DNA from: Sva-07 sp963747375
Lineage (GTDB): Bacteria; Actinomycetota; Acidimicrobiia; Acidimicrobiales; Ilumatobacteraceae
Length of the DNA: 64,000 nt
Assembly: GCA_963747375.1 (NCBI GenBank)
Contig: CAVVFL010000035.1
Location: 124,001 to 188,000, forward strand
Direction of reading: 5' to 3'
Position numbers and translations under genes: made by a program. A model generated the notes under the pieces. That model was not told the DNA's origin, ran no database searches, and worked only from the letters and a program-made list of their open reading frames with translations. This document shows, in pieces, positions 49,559 through 58,801 of the stretch. Numbering within the stretch: the stretch's first letter is position 1; every line of letters begins with the position of its first letter.

Positions 49559-49847
49559 CTTGTTCCATCGTGGCCCACAGGCTGTGCTCGTGGAGCCGGA
49601 ACACGTGCATCTCGGCCTCCTCGCGCCCGCACGTCGCGACGACGGCGCGTCCCTTCTCGTGCACGTCGAGCATCAGCTCGGTGGCCTTCTCCTTGGAGTA
49701 GCCGAACAGCTTCTGGAACACGTAGGTGACGTAGCTCATCAGGTTCACCGGGTCGTTCCACACGAGCACGATCCACGGACGATCGATCATCACGAGCTCG
49801 TCGAGGTCGGGATCGATCACCTCCGTGGGCTCCAGCGTCGTCGGCAT
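49542..49847 (-). CDS. clpS: ATP-dependent Clp protease adaptor ClpS
   Basis: A 101-aa protein. After a disordered N-terminus come PWIVLVWNDPVNLMSYVTYV, with the N-degron-binding Asn-Asp, then FGYSKEKATELMLDVHEKG and the H-E-K-G histidine. It brings N-end-rule substrates to ClpA/ClpC. A longer upstream frame is rejected because it lacks ClpS features. Divergent from ctaB. Confidence 0.93.
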   Translation of the reverse strand: MPTTLEPTEVIDPDLDELVMIDRPWIVLVWNDPVNLMSYVTYVFQKLFGYSKEKATELMLDVHEKGRAVVATCGREEAEMHVFRLHEHSLWATMEQDGPPS

Positions 49848-49984
49848 GCCCCCAGTCTGCCCGCTCCAACCCGCGAGCGATGAGCGAGCGGCCGGTATCC
49901 GGTCCGTTCGCTCATCGCTTCGGGGACGTGGGGTGGCGGAAGTCTCGGGAGCTGCGTTGGCCACTCGGGAGTGGCCGCCCTACG

Positions 49985-50945
49985 ATGAGCGCGGTCATGG
50001 CCGTCGGCAGTCGCCCCCTCGTACCGTCCCGGCTGGCGCCGGGCGGCGTCGCCCACGGCAGCCGTCGCACCCCCACCACCGTGATCGGTGCGTACGTCGC
50101 GCTGACCAAGCCGCGGATCATCGAACTGCTGCTGATCACCACGGTGCCCACGATGGTGCTCGCCGAGCAGGGGTGGCCGGCACTGGTCGCTCGTGGCGGT
50201 CACGCTGCTCGGCGGCACGCTCGCCGCCGGCAGCGCCAACGCGATCAACATGTACGTCGACCGCGACATCGACGCGCTCATGGCCCGCACGGCCGGTCGG
50301 CCGCTCGTCACCGGGATCATCCCGGCGCGCAACGCGCTCGTCTTCGCCGTCGCGTTGCAGGTGCTGGCCTTCGGCGTGCTCTGGGCCGGCGCCAACCTGC
50401 TCTCGGCCGTGCTCGCGTTCAGCGCCGCAGCGTTCTACGTCGGCGTCTACACGCTCTGGCTCAAGCGCACGAGCCGCCAGAACATCGTGATCGGCGGAGC
50501 TGCCGGTGCCGTCCCCGTGCTCGTCGGCTGGGCGGCCGTGGCCGACTCGCTGTCGTGGACACCGGTGGTGCTGTTCGTCGCCATGTTCCTGTGGACGCCG
50601 CCACATTTCTGGGCGCTCGCCGTCAAGTACGCCGACGACTACCGCGCCGCCGACGTGCCGATGCTGCCGTCGGTGGCGCCGATCGAGAACGTCGTTCGCC
50701 AGATGCTCTGGTACACCGTCGCCCTCGTCGCCACCACGCTCGTGTTGGTCCCCGTGGCCGATCTCGGTTGGATCTACGCGGTCACGGCGGCGGTCCTCGG
50801 CGCCATGTTCATCGGCGGCACGCTCATCCTGCGCCGAAACCCCACCCCGGCAGCCAGTATGCGGTTGTTCGGGTTCTCCATCACGTATGTGACCGTGCTG
50901 TTCGGCTCGATGATGCTCGACGTGTTCGTGCAGTACGGCTGGTGA
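49985..50945 (+). CDS. ctaB: Protoheme IX farnesyltransferase (heme O synthase; one frameshift)
   Basis: About 319 aa with about nine helices. ALTKPRIIELLLITTVPTMV opens the UbiA fold, the prenyl-diphosphate motif is NAINMYVDRDIDALMARTAG, and the second motif FMWTPPHFWALA-like segment reads FLWTPPHFWALAVKYADDY. One extra base near 50190 sits after GWPAL. TACGAT at 49981-49986 may be the -10 box, which would favour ATG 49997 over ATG 49985. It makes heme O for the oxidase encoded just downstream. Confidence 0.92.
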
Positions 50946-51006
50946 TCGATCCGCGATCACGCCCGTGCACCCTGCGAGGATTTCCGGCGCAAGGGTCGGT
51001 TGCAAG

Positions 51007-51012
51007 TAGTCT
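51007..51012 (+). promoter_or_regulatory. Possible -10 box TAGTCT before the oxidase-like module
   Basis: TAGTCT lies 8 nt before a GTG (51021) that opens a 10-codon frame ending at 51053, 13 nt before the ATG of the subunit I-like gene. This may be a leaderless leader peptide. Weak evidence. Confidence 0.3.
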
Positions 51013-51066
51013 CGGCCGTCGTGCCGTGCCACGTTTCGAAGTCAGACAAGTGAGTACCCACCCCGT

Positions 51067-52732
51067 ATGACCACCATCGAATCCAGCCCAGACGTCGTCG
51101 CAGCCGTGTCGAACGCGTCCGTCGACGCCGACAGCCGGCTCGACCGCTTCATCGACGTCTTCACGTCGACCGACCACAAGGTGATCGGCAGGCACTACTT
51201 CTTCTCCGGGCTCCTCGGGCTCCTGGCCATCGTGGTGGTCAACGTCCTCATCGGGGTCGAACGCCTCGACGGTGCCGACACGGTCCTGTCCAGCGAGGCC
51301 ATCCCGCAGTTGATCGACGCCCAGCGCATCGGCCTCGTCTTCGCCGTGCTGCTCCCGTTGGCGATGGCGATGAGCGTTGCGTTCGTTCCCTTGCAGGTCG
51401 GTGCCCGGTCGATCGTCTTCCCCCGCCTTGCGTTCGCCGGCTTCTGGATGTGGCTCGGCGGCCTGATCATCACCATCGTCGCTCTGGTCAACAACGGCGG
51501 CACGCTGGGTGGCGACAGCGACATGGTCGACCTCTTCATCGTCGGGCTCGGCCTGATGGCCATCGGCCTGACCTCGTCGGCGGGCTCGGTCGTCACCACG
51601 ATCCTCACGACTCGTGCCCCCGGCATGACCATGCGGCGCATCTCGCCGTCGAGCTGGTCGGCGCTCGTGTTCAACCTCGGTGTCATCCTCGTGATGCCGG
51701 TGTTCGTCGGCACGCTCACCTACCTGTTCATCGACCACCGCAACGCCCGTACCGGCTTCGGCGGCAACGAGGGCATCCTCGACTGGGTCGGCTGGATCGT
51801 CACGCAGCCGGCGACCTTCCTGTTCGCGATTCCTGCGATCGGCATGCTGGTCGAGATCTTCCCGATCACGTTCGGCAAGCGCACACCGGCTCGTGGCGTC
51901 ATGTTCACCGGTCTCGCGCTGGTCGGTGTCGCCGCCCTCGGTGCCATCACGCAGCAGAACATCCAGAACCTGCCGTGGGCGGGCAGCCAGCTGAGCACCA
52001 CCAACCTCGACGAGAAGACGCGCGACCTCGTGCCGTACGTCATCTTCAACGGGCTGCCGATCATCGGGGTCCTGCTCGTGCTGCTCGTCGCGCTGCAGAT
52101 CGCCCGGCCCACCGAGGGCATGAAGCTCAAGGTCACCCCGGCGGTGTTCTTCGCCTTCTTCGGTTACGGCATGGTGTTCGTCGGCATGCTCGGCAACATG
52201 CTCTACGCCATCGACGACGCGGGCGTCCAGGGCACCGTGTTCGAGGAGGCCACGCTCGTCTACATCGTCTATGGCGCTGCCCTCGGCGCCATGGGGGCGC
52301 TCGTGCACTGGGCGCCGAAGCTGTGGGGCCGCCGACTCCACAACACCGGTGCGATCACGCTGGCATTCCTCGGCGTCGCCGCCACGATCCTCGCCACGTT
52401 CCCGCTCTTCATCGCCGGCCTGCTCGACCAGCCGGCGGGTGTCGCCTATTTCGACGAGCGACCTCCAGATCTGGAACATTCTCAGCCTCGTCGGCCACGG
52501 CCTGATGGTCGTCACCGCGCTGGCGTTCGTCCTGCTGATGATCACCTCGCTCGCCGGACGCCACGACGACGCCGTCGGCGACGACCCGTGGGACGGCCAG
52601 ACCATCGAGTGGGCCACCACGTCACCGGCGCCGCGTGACAACTTCGTCGACGTGCCGATCATCCACTCCGCCGAGCCGATGCTCGACCTGCGAGCCGCCA
52701 CGGCGGCCCCGACCAACGGGAGCGACTCCTGA
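51067..52732 (+). CDS. Cytochrome oxidase subunit I-like protein lacking all heme and copper ligands (one frameshift)
   Basis: About 554 aa, about twelve helices. Homology to subunit I is plain: STDHKVIGRHYFFSGLLGL at the start, VPLQVGARSIVFPRLAFAGF, TTRAPGMTMRRISPSSW, WAPKLWGRR and the tail DDPWDGQTIEWATTSPAPRD. Set against the canonical subunit at 55729, the heme and CuB histidines are replaced: MHATTMVF by AQRIGLVF, GHPEVY by TQPATF (cross-linked Tyr also lost), WAHH by ITQQ, and HFHYV by TLVYI. It cannot be a normal oxidase core. One extra base near 52462 breaks the frame before LQIWNILSLVGHGL. The next gene overlaps by one base. Function unknown. Confidence 0.85.
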
Positions 52733-53310
52733 TGTACGCCCTGCCCGCTGCAGCCCCGCCAGCCCCGCAACGACAGGTTCTCGTCGGCGTGGCACTCGCC
52801 GTGATGGCTGCCGTCATGATGGCCGGCAGCATGCTCGCCGTCTGGGCGGTGCAACGTCGCGACGCCATCGACATCCAGGGATCGTGGCTGCCCGACGGCG
52901 TCACGATTCCCGAAGTGCCGACCAACGTCATGCTGCTGGCCTTCATCGGCATCTGCGTCTTCGGCCAGTGGGCGGTGTACAGCGCCAGGCACGACGACCG
53001 CGGCCACACGATCCTCGCACTCGGCTGCACGTTCCTGGTCGGCGTGCTCGTGATCAATGCACAGGCCTTCGTCTACACGCAGATGAACCTCGGCATCGGC
53101 GACGGCACCTACGCGGCGATGTTCTACGCCATCACCGGCTTCTTCATGCTCCTGATGATCGTCGGGCTGCTGTTCACCACGGTTGCGGCATTCCGGTTCA
53201 TCGGAGGCCGCAGCGCCGACCACGAACTCCTGACCGCCCACGCCCTGTACTGGTACGCCATGTCGGCGATCTACGCCGGTATCTGGTTCCTCGTCTACGT
53301 CACCAAGTGA
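52732..53310 (+). CDS. Cytochrome oxidase subunit III-like membrane protein
   Basis: A 192-aa protein with five helices. The last parts, MFYAITGFFMLLMIVGLLF and ALYWYAMSAIYAGIWFLVYV, align with FYTLTGFHGVHVAVGIIML and LYWHFVDIVWILIFTLVYL of the canonical subunit III at 57724. The conserved His and Asp of that protein are Tyr, Ala or Ser here. It is translationally coupled (TGATG) to the ligand-free subunit I. Intact. Confidence 0.75.
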   Translation: MYALPAAAPPAPQRQVLVGVALAVMAAVMMAGSMLAVWAVQRRDAIDIQGSWLPDGVTIPEVPTNVMLLAFIGICVFGQWAVYSARHDDRGHTILALGCTFLVGVLVINAQAFVYTQMNLGIGDGTYAAMFYAITGFFMLLMIVGLLFTTVAAFRFIGGRSADHELLTAHALYWYAMSAIYAGIWFLVYVTK

Positions 53311-53318
53311 GCCGCTGA

Positions 53319-54464
53319 ATGTTCACCACCGGATCGAAATTCCTCATCGGCGCCGCCGTTGTCGCCACGCTCTCGGCGATCGCCTACGGCGTCACGCAGG
53401 ACGGCATCATGGGAACGATCGGCCTCGGCTCCGCGGCGGTCGTCCTGTGGTTCCTCGCCGGCGTCAACCTGTTCACCCGCGACAACAACTACTGGGCCGA
53501 CGAGATCGCCTCGATCGAGGCAGCCCCGGCGGCGGTCCGGGCGCCATCGAACAGCGTGTGGCCGTTCGCCTTCGCCTTCGGTGCTGCGGTGCTGGCGGTC
53601 GGCCTGGTCACCTACCAGGCGGTGTTCATCATCGGCGTCGTGCTGTTGCTCGTCTCCGGCGCCGAGTGGACCTCCGAGGCGTGGGCACAGCGAGCATCGG
53701 CCGACGCACGCCACAATGCCGAGGTTCGCGACCGGATCGCCAACCCGCTCGAGTTCCCGCTGGCCGCAGCGATCGGCATCGGCGTGGTCGTCTACGCCTT
53801 CAGCCGGGTGATGCTCTTCCTGTCGAAGACCAACACCGTCATCGCGTTCGCCGTGCTGGGCTCGATCATCATCGCCCTGGCGTTCTTCTTCGCCTACCGC
53901 CCGCGTGTGCCCTCCAAGGCTGCAGCGGTCGTGATCGGTGTCGGTGCGCTCGGCCTGATCGCCGGTGGAGCGGCTGCCGGGCTCAGCGGAGAGCGTGAGA
54001 TCCACCCGCACGAGACCACGTCGGGGCTCAACGAGGAGGGTGTCGACATCTGCACCAGCCCCGAAGAGTTCGAGGCCGACCAGAATGCCTCACAGTCGGT
54101 CGCCGCCACCGCCGCACTCGCGGCACGGATCACCTTGAACGCCGACGGAGACCTCACGTACGCGTTGAACGGGCCGAGTCCGACCGGGGCGCAGGGCATC
54201 ACCCTGCCCCGCTCGAATCCGAACAACGTCGTGTTCCAGAACAATTCGGGTGAACCCCGTCGCTTGTCGGCCAGCCTCGGAACGATGGTCGACGAGGCCA
54301 CCCAGGAAGATGTGCCGGTGCTGCTGTGCACCACGCTCGTCGACGACGGGGGGAGCCAGAACATCACTGTGCATGCAGTGCTCCCCAGCATCACGTCCCC
54401 CGACGGGTACTCGTTCTTCGTGCCCGGTGTCGAGTCGGCCCGACTGAATCTGATTGTGCCGTGA
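53319..54464 (+). CDS. Membrane protein with C-terminal beta-sandwich (possible degenerate subunit II/IV-like)
   Basis: A 381-aa protein. Two helices at residues about 6-45 are followed by an acidic loop, two helices (FAFAFGAAVLAVGLVTYQAV region), and after about residue 145 three more helices. The soluble C-terminal domain of about 150 aa has a cupredoxin-like strand pattern (NVVFQNNSGEPRRLSASLG; DGYSFFVPGVESARLNLIV) but no Cys/His copper site. It follows the subunit III-like gene by 8 nt and precedes ctaC. I do not recognise a family; a third member of the ligand-free oxidase-like module is the best reading. Confidence 0.6.
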   Translation: MFTTGSKFLIGAAVVATLSAIAYGVTQDGIMGTIGLGSAAVVLWFLAGVNLFTRDNNYWADEIASIEAAPAAVRAPSNSVWPFAFAFGAAVLAVGLVTYQAVFIIGVVLLLVSGAEWTSEAWAQRASADARHNAEVRDRIANPLEFPLAAAIGIGVVVYAFSRVMLFLSKTNTVIAFAVLGSIIIALAFFFAYRPRVPSKAAAVVIGVGALGLIAGGAAAGLSGEREIHPHETTSGLNEEGVDICTSPEEFEADQNASQSVAATAALAARITLNADGDLTYALNGPSPTGAQGITLPRSNPNNVVFQNNSGEPRRLSASLGTMVDEATQEDVPVLLCTTLVDDGGSQNITVHAVLPSITSPDGYSFFVPGVESARLNLIVP

Positions 54465-54517
54465 GTAACCCCCGATCGAAAAGGCCTGCGTTGGAATCCT
54501 CGGCTACCGTCAGCGCA

Positions 54518-55711
54518 ATGAATCGTCGTGTCCGAATCGCCGCCGCGCTCGGCCTCGCCCTGCTCGTCGCCGGCTGCGCAGAAGATGCCCCACAGGACAT
54601 GTGGCAGCCCGCCGGCCCGAATGCGCAGTCGATCTACGACCTGTCGCTCCCGGTGTTCATCATTGCGGGTGTCATCGGCGTGATCGTGATGGTGTTCATC
54701 GCGATCATCGTGGTGAAGTTCCGCGACCGCGGCCAGGCGCTGCCCGAACAGGCCCACGGCAGGCCGACGCTCGAGATCATCCTCACGATCATCCCGGCAC
54801 TCATCCTGATCGGTGTCGCCATCCCGACGGTCGGCACGATCATGGCGCTCAACGACACCTCCGACACCGAGTGCGTCATCAACGTCACCGGTCAGCAGTG
54901 GTGGTGGGAGATCGACTACCCGACGCAGGCCGGGTGTGGCGCCGGTATCGACGAACCGATCGTCACCTCCGGCCAGATGGTCATCCCGATCGGCACGCCG
55001 GTCCTCGTTCGTGGCACGAGCCGCGACGTCATCCACTCGTGGTGGATCCCCCGCTTGAACGGCAAGCGTGACATGGTGCCCGGACGCGTCCACACGAACC
55101 GCATCGAGGCCGACGAGCCCGGCATCTATGCCGGGCAGTGCACCGAGTTCTGTGGCCTGTCGCACGCCAACATGCGCATGGAGGTCATCGCGCTGACGCC
55201 CGAGGACTTCGAGGCGTGGAAGCTCAACCAGATCAAGCCGTACGAGTCGCCCGCCGCCGGCACGCTCGCAGCCGCCGGTGAGCAGACGTTCATCTCGCAG
55301 TGCGCCCGCTGTCACCAGGTGAACGGACTCGAAGACGCCAGCGGCGCCCCGATCGTCTCACGCCCGGATCTCTCGGTGTATTCGGGGGCCGCTCCGAACC
55401 TGACGCACCTGATGACCCGCAACACCTTCGCCGGTGCGGCGTTCAACCTGCTCTCGCCCGAGTGCCGCCCCAAGGTCTGGGACGCCCCGTCGGAGATGGT
55501 CGGCGAGGAGTACCTCAAGGGTGTCACCCCCGACTGCCTGAACTCGGTGGAGTTGCGCGAGTGGCTGCGCAACGCGCCGGCCAAGAAGCCGATGTACGCC
55601 GACCCGAACAAGCTGCAAGCGACCAACGGTCTGGTTCGTGGCATGCCGAACCTCGCCCTCAGTGAAGCCCAGATCGACGAACTCGTCGCCTACCTGCTCG
55701 AACGCCAGTGA
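54518..55711 (+). CDS. ctaC: Cytochrome c oxidase subunit II with fused cytochrome c domain
   Basis: A 397-aa lipoprotein (lipobox LLVAGC). Two helices (FIIAGVIGVIVMVFIAIIVV; IILTIIPALILIGVAIPTVG) precede the cupredoxin domain with GQQWWWEIDY, the distal His in IHSWWIPRLNGK and the CuA motif CTEFCGLSHANM. A C-terminal cytochrome c domain follows, with CARCH and downstream Met (RGMPNLALSEAQ), as in caa3-type enzymes. Electrons pass from the fused cytochrome c via CuA to subunit I. ATG 54518 was chosen for the signal peptide. Intact. Confidence 0.94.
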   Translation: MNRRVRIAAALGLALLVAGCAEDAPQDMWQPAGPNAQSIYDLSLPVFIIAGVIGVIVMVFIAIIVVKFRDRGQALPEQAHGRPTLEIILTIIPALILIGVAIPTVGTIMALNDTSDTECVINVTGQQWWWEIDYPTQAGCGAGIDEPIVTSGQMVIPIGTPVLVRGTSRDVIHSWWIPRLNGKRDMVPGRVHTNRIEADEPGIYAGQCTEFCGLSHANMRMEVIALTPEDFEAWKLNQIKPYESPAAGTLAAAGEQTFISQCARCHQVNGLEDASGAPIVSRPDLSVYSGAAPNLTHLMTRNTFAGAAFNLLSPECRPKVWDAPSEMVGEEYLKGVTPDCLNSVELREWLRNAPAKKPMYADPNKLQATNGLVRGMPNLALSEAQIDELVAYLLERQ

Positions 55712-55728
55712 TGGGAGCCCTCTAAATC

Positions 55729-57731
55729 ATGGCCATCATCGAACGACCAACCGAAACGCCGGCCGGAGGCCGTCGCCGTCGCCACCCCCTCCACGTCGTA
55801 CGGCAACTTCCGTCGCCCCGTCGAGACCACCGGGTGGAAGTCGTGGGCCTTCACGGTCGATCACAAGAAGATCGGCATCATGTACGGCGTCGTCGCGATG
55901 GTGTTCTTCTTCGTGGGCGGTATCGAAGCGCTGCTGATCCGGGCGCAGCTCGCGCAGCCCAACGGGACGATCCTGTCGGCCGACAAGTACAACCAGATGT
56001 TCACGATGCACGCCACCACGATGGTGTTCCTCTTCGTGATGCCGATGGCGGCCGCGTTCGCCAACTACATGATCCCGCTCCAGATCGGTGCTCGTGACGT
56101 CGCCTTCCCGCGGCTCAATGCGCTCAGCCTGTGGCTCTTCGTGTTCGGCGGCATCTTCATCAACTCGTCGTGGATCCTCGGCGGCGCGGCCGACGGCGGC
56201 TGGTTCATGTACGCCCCGAACAGCTCGGTTCCGTTCTCACCGACCAATGGCGTCGACTTCTGGACGCTGGGCCTGTTGATCACGGGTGTCGCCTCGCAGG
56301 TCGGTGCCATCAACCTGATCGTCACGGCGCTGAACATGCGAGCGCCCGGCATGAAGCTGATGCGGATGCCCATCTTCACGTGGATGGCGCTCGTCGTGCA
56401 GTTCCTGTTGCTGTTCTCGATCCCGGTGATCACCGTGGCGCTGTTCCTCTTGATGTTCCAGCGGAACTTCGGCGCCAACTTCTTCTCCGTCGAAGCCGGC
56501 GCCGACCCGTTGCTGTGGCAGCACCTGTTCTGGCTCTTCGGGCACCCAGAGGTCTACATCCTCGTCTTGCCCGCCTTCGGCATCATCTCCGAGGTGTTGC
56601 CGACCTTCTCCCGCAAACCGCTGTTCGGCTATCCGTTCGTCGTGTTCTCCGGAGCCGCGATCGGTTTCGTGGGCTTCGGCGTGTGGGCGCACCACATGTT
56701 CGCCGCCGGTCTCGGGCCGATCTCGGTCGCTGTCTTCTCCGTCGCGACGATGGCGATCGCCGTGCCCACCGGCGTGAAGATCATCAACTGGACGCTCACC
56801 ATGTGGGGCGGCAAGTTGTGGTTCACGACTGCGATGCTGTTCGCCATCGGCCTCATCGTGCAGTTCACGATCGGCGGGCTGTCCGGTGTCACGCACGCTG
56901 TTGCGCCGTCGGACACCCAGCAGACCGACACCTACTACATCGTGGCGCACTTCCACTACGTGATCTTCGGTGGTGCCGTGCTCGGTCTGTTCGCCGGCAT
57001 CTACTACTGGTGGCCGAAGATCTTCGGCAAGATGCTGAGCGAGAAGATCGGCCGATGGAACTTCTGGTTGATGATCATCGGCATGAACATGACCTTCGGG
57101 CCGATGCACATCCTCGGTCTGCAGGGCCAGCCCCGACGCATGTACATCTGGACCGGCGATCGTGCCGGTGACGGGTTCTTCGACCTCGCCTTCTGGAACC
57201 TCGTGTCGTCGATCGGCTCCGCTCGTTCTCGGTATCGGCGCCTTCCTGTTCCTGGTGAACGTCTGGGTCAGCCGCAAGCACCCGCCCGCCCCCGCTGATC
57301 CGTGGGACGCCCGCAGCCTCGAGTGGATCACGACGAGCCCGCCGAAGGAGCACAACTTCGATCGCATTCCGACCGTGCATGCCCTCGACGAGTTCTTCCA
57401 CCGCAAGTACGAAGACGTCGGTGAAGGGGATCAGCACGAGTACAAGCAGGTGGCCACCGGTGAGGAAGTGATCGCTCTCGAGGAGAAGTACGCCGAGGCT
57501 CACATCCACCTGCCGTCACCCTCGTACTGGCCGATGGTGCTCGCGCTGGCGTTCCCGATCCTCGCCTACGGCGTGATCTACAGCACACTGCTGATCGTCG
57601 CCGGCGCGGCCGTCGCAGTCCTCGCGCTCTTCGGCTGGGCACTCGAGCCTCCGACCGCGGACGAGTCCGACTTCGATCCGCCACCACCCGATGGCGATCA
57701 GCCGAGCAAGGAGTTGGCAGTCAGTGTCTGA
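55729..57731 (+). CDS. ctaD: Cytochrome c oxidase subunit I (two frameshifts)
   Basis: About 667 aa. All ligands are present: MHATTMVF (heme a His), FGHPEVYILVLP (CuB His and cross-linked Tyr), WAHHMFA (CuB His pair), and VAHFHYVIFGG (heme a3 and heme a His). After the core come PWDARSLEWITTSPPKEHNF and a C-terminal extension with two helices (MVLALAFPILAYGVIYSTLL; IVAGAAVAVLALFGWAL). Extra bases near 55763 and 57222 break the frame at the two ends. It starts 17 nt after ctaC and its stop lies inside ctaE. It is the proton-pumping terminal oxidase core. Confidence 0.94.
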
Positions 57732-58377
57732 CGCAACGATCACAGAATCGAGCGGTGCCGTCGAGGTCCCCGTCGGGTACGACGACGGCGAGGACCACAT
57801 CGGGCTCCCGCACCACACCTCGACCGGCCTCTCGAACACGAAGCTGGCGATGTGGCTGTTCCTCGGCTCGGAATGCCTGCTGTTCGGCGGGCTCATCTCC
57901 ACCTACATGCTCTACCGCAACCGGCAGTCGAATCAGATCGGCCCCGACCAGTTGTGGGACATTCCGTTCACGTCGGCAACGAGCTTCGTGCTGCTGATGT
58001 CGTCGCTCACGATGGTGATGTCGGTGTCGGCGGCGAAGCGCAAGGACGAGCAGCGCACGAAGATGTGGCTGACCGTCACCGCCCTGCTCGGCGGGCTGTT
58101 CGTCGCCGGCCAGGTCTACGAGTTCACGACCTTCTACCGAGAAGGTCTGGGCTACTCGACCAGCCTGTTCTCCTCGAGCTTCTACACGCTCACCGGCTTC
58201 CACGGCGTCCACGTCGCGGTCGGCATCATCATGTTGCTGTCACTCGTCGCCATGCTCGCCAAGGGCAAGCTGGCCGGCGACAACGCCGAGACCGTCGAGA
58301 TGATCGGCCTGTACTGGCACTTCGTCGACATCGTCTGGATCCTCATCTTCACCCTCGTCTACCTGATCCCGGCCTGA
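57724..58377 (+). CDS. ctaE: Cytochrome c oxidase subunit III
   Basis: 217 aa, five helices. LAMWLFLGSECLLFGGLIST, FYTLTGFHGVHVAVGIIML and LYWHFVDIVWILIFTLVYL are the conserved segments of subunit III. GTG 57724 overlaps the ctaD stop by 8 nt. Intact; one base separates its stop from the next ATG. Confidence 0.94.
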   Translation: MSDATITESSGAVEVPVGYDDGEDHIGLPHHTSTGLSNTKLAMWLFLGSECLLFGGLISTYMLYRNRQSNQIGPDQLWDIPFTSATSFVLLMSSLTMVMSVSAAKRKDEQRTKMWLTVTALLGGLFVAGQVYEFTTFYREGLGYSTSLFSSSFYTLTGFHGVHVAVGIIMLLSLVAMLAKGKLAGDNAETVEMIGLYWHFVDIVWILIFTLVYLIPA

Positions 58378-58378
58378 T

Positions 58379-58780
58379 ATGAGCAGCGAAACCGACACCA
58401 CTGACAAAGAACCCCACATCGCACTCGGCTTCGACGAACTCGCCGACGAGACACCGCCGGCCTATCCGCCGTCGGCGCCGATCCACGAAGGTGGGCACGG
58501 TCACAAGGAGCCGAGCGATCGCCAGTACATCTGGATCGCCATCATCCTCGCCGTCCTCACGGCATTGGAGATCCTGTCGACCGAGGCCGGGCCCGACGGG
58601 CCATGGTTGGTTCCCACGCTCATCGTCTTGATGCTCGTCAAGTTCTGGGTCGTGGCCAGCTTCTTCATGCATCTGCGGTTCGACAACCGACTCTTCAGCT
58701 TCCTCTTCTACCTGGGGCTCGGTTTCGCCGTGGTGCTGTACTCCGCCGTTCTGGCGACGTTCCACTTCTGGACCGGCTGA
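58379..58780 (+). CDS. Cytochrome c oxidase subunit IV family protein
   Basis: 133 aa with a His/Glu/Pro-rich soluble N-terminus and three helices (IWIAIILAVLTALEILSTEA; LIVLMLVKFWVVASFFMHLR; YLGLGFAVVLYSAVLATFHF), the pattern of the prokaryotic COX4/CyoD-like subunit. The K-F-W-V-V-A-S-F-F-M-H-L motif is typical. Small accessory subunit of the oxidase. Intact. Confidence 0.85.
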   Translation: MSSETDTTDKEPHIALGFDELADETPPAYPPSAPIHEGGHGHKEPSDRQYIWIAIILAVLTALEILSTEAGPDGPWLVPTLIVLMLVKFWVVASFFMHLRFDNRLFSFLFYLGLGFAVVLYSAVLATFHFWTG

Positions 58781-58801
58781 CCCCGAAAGAGCACCCTTGA
58801 C

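Noticed and set aside
50881..53241. A 786-codon minus-strand frame opposite the oxidase-like genes
   Set aside because: Composition is dominated by Asp/Glu/His/Arg with no domain; it is a GC-bias shadow of membrane-protein genes.
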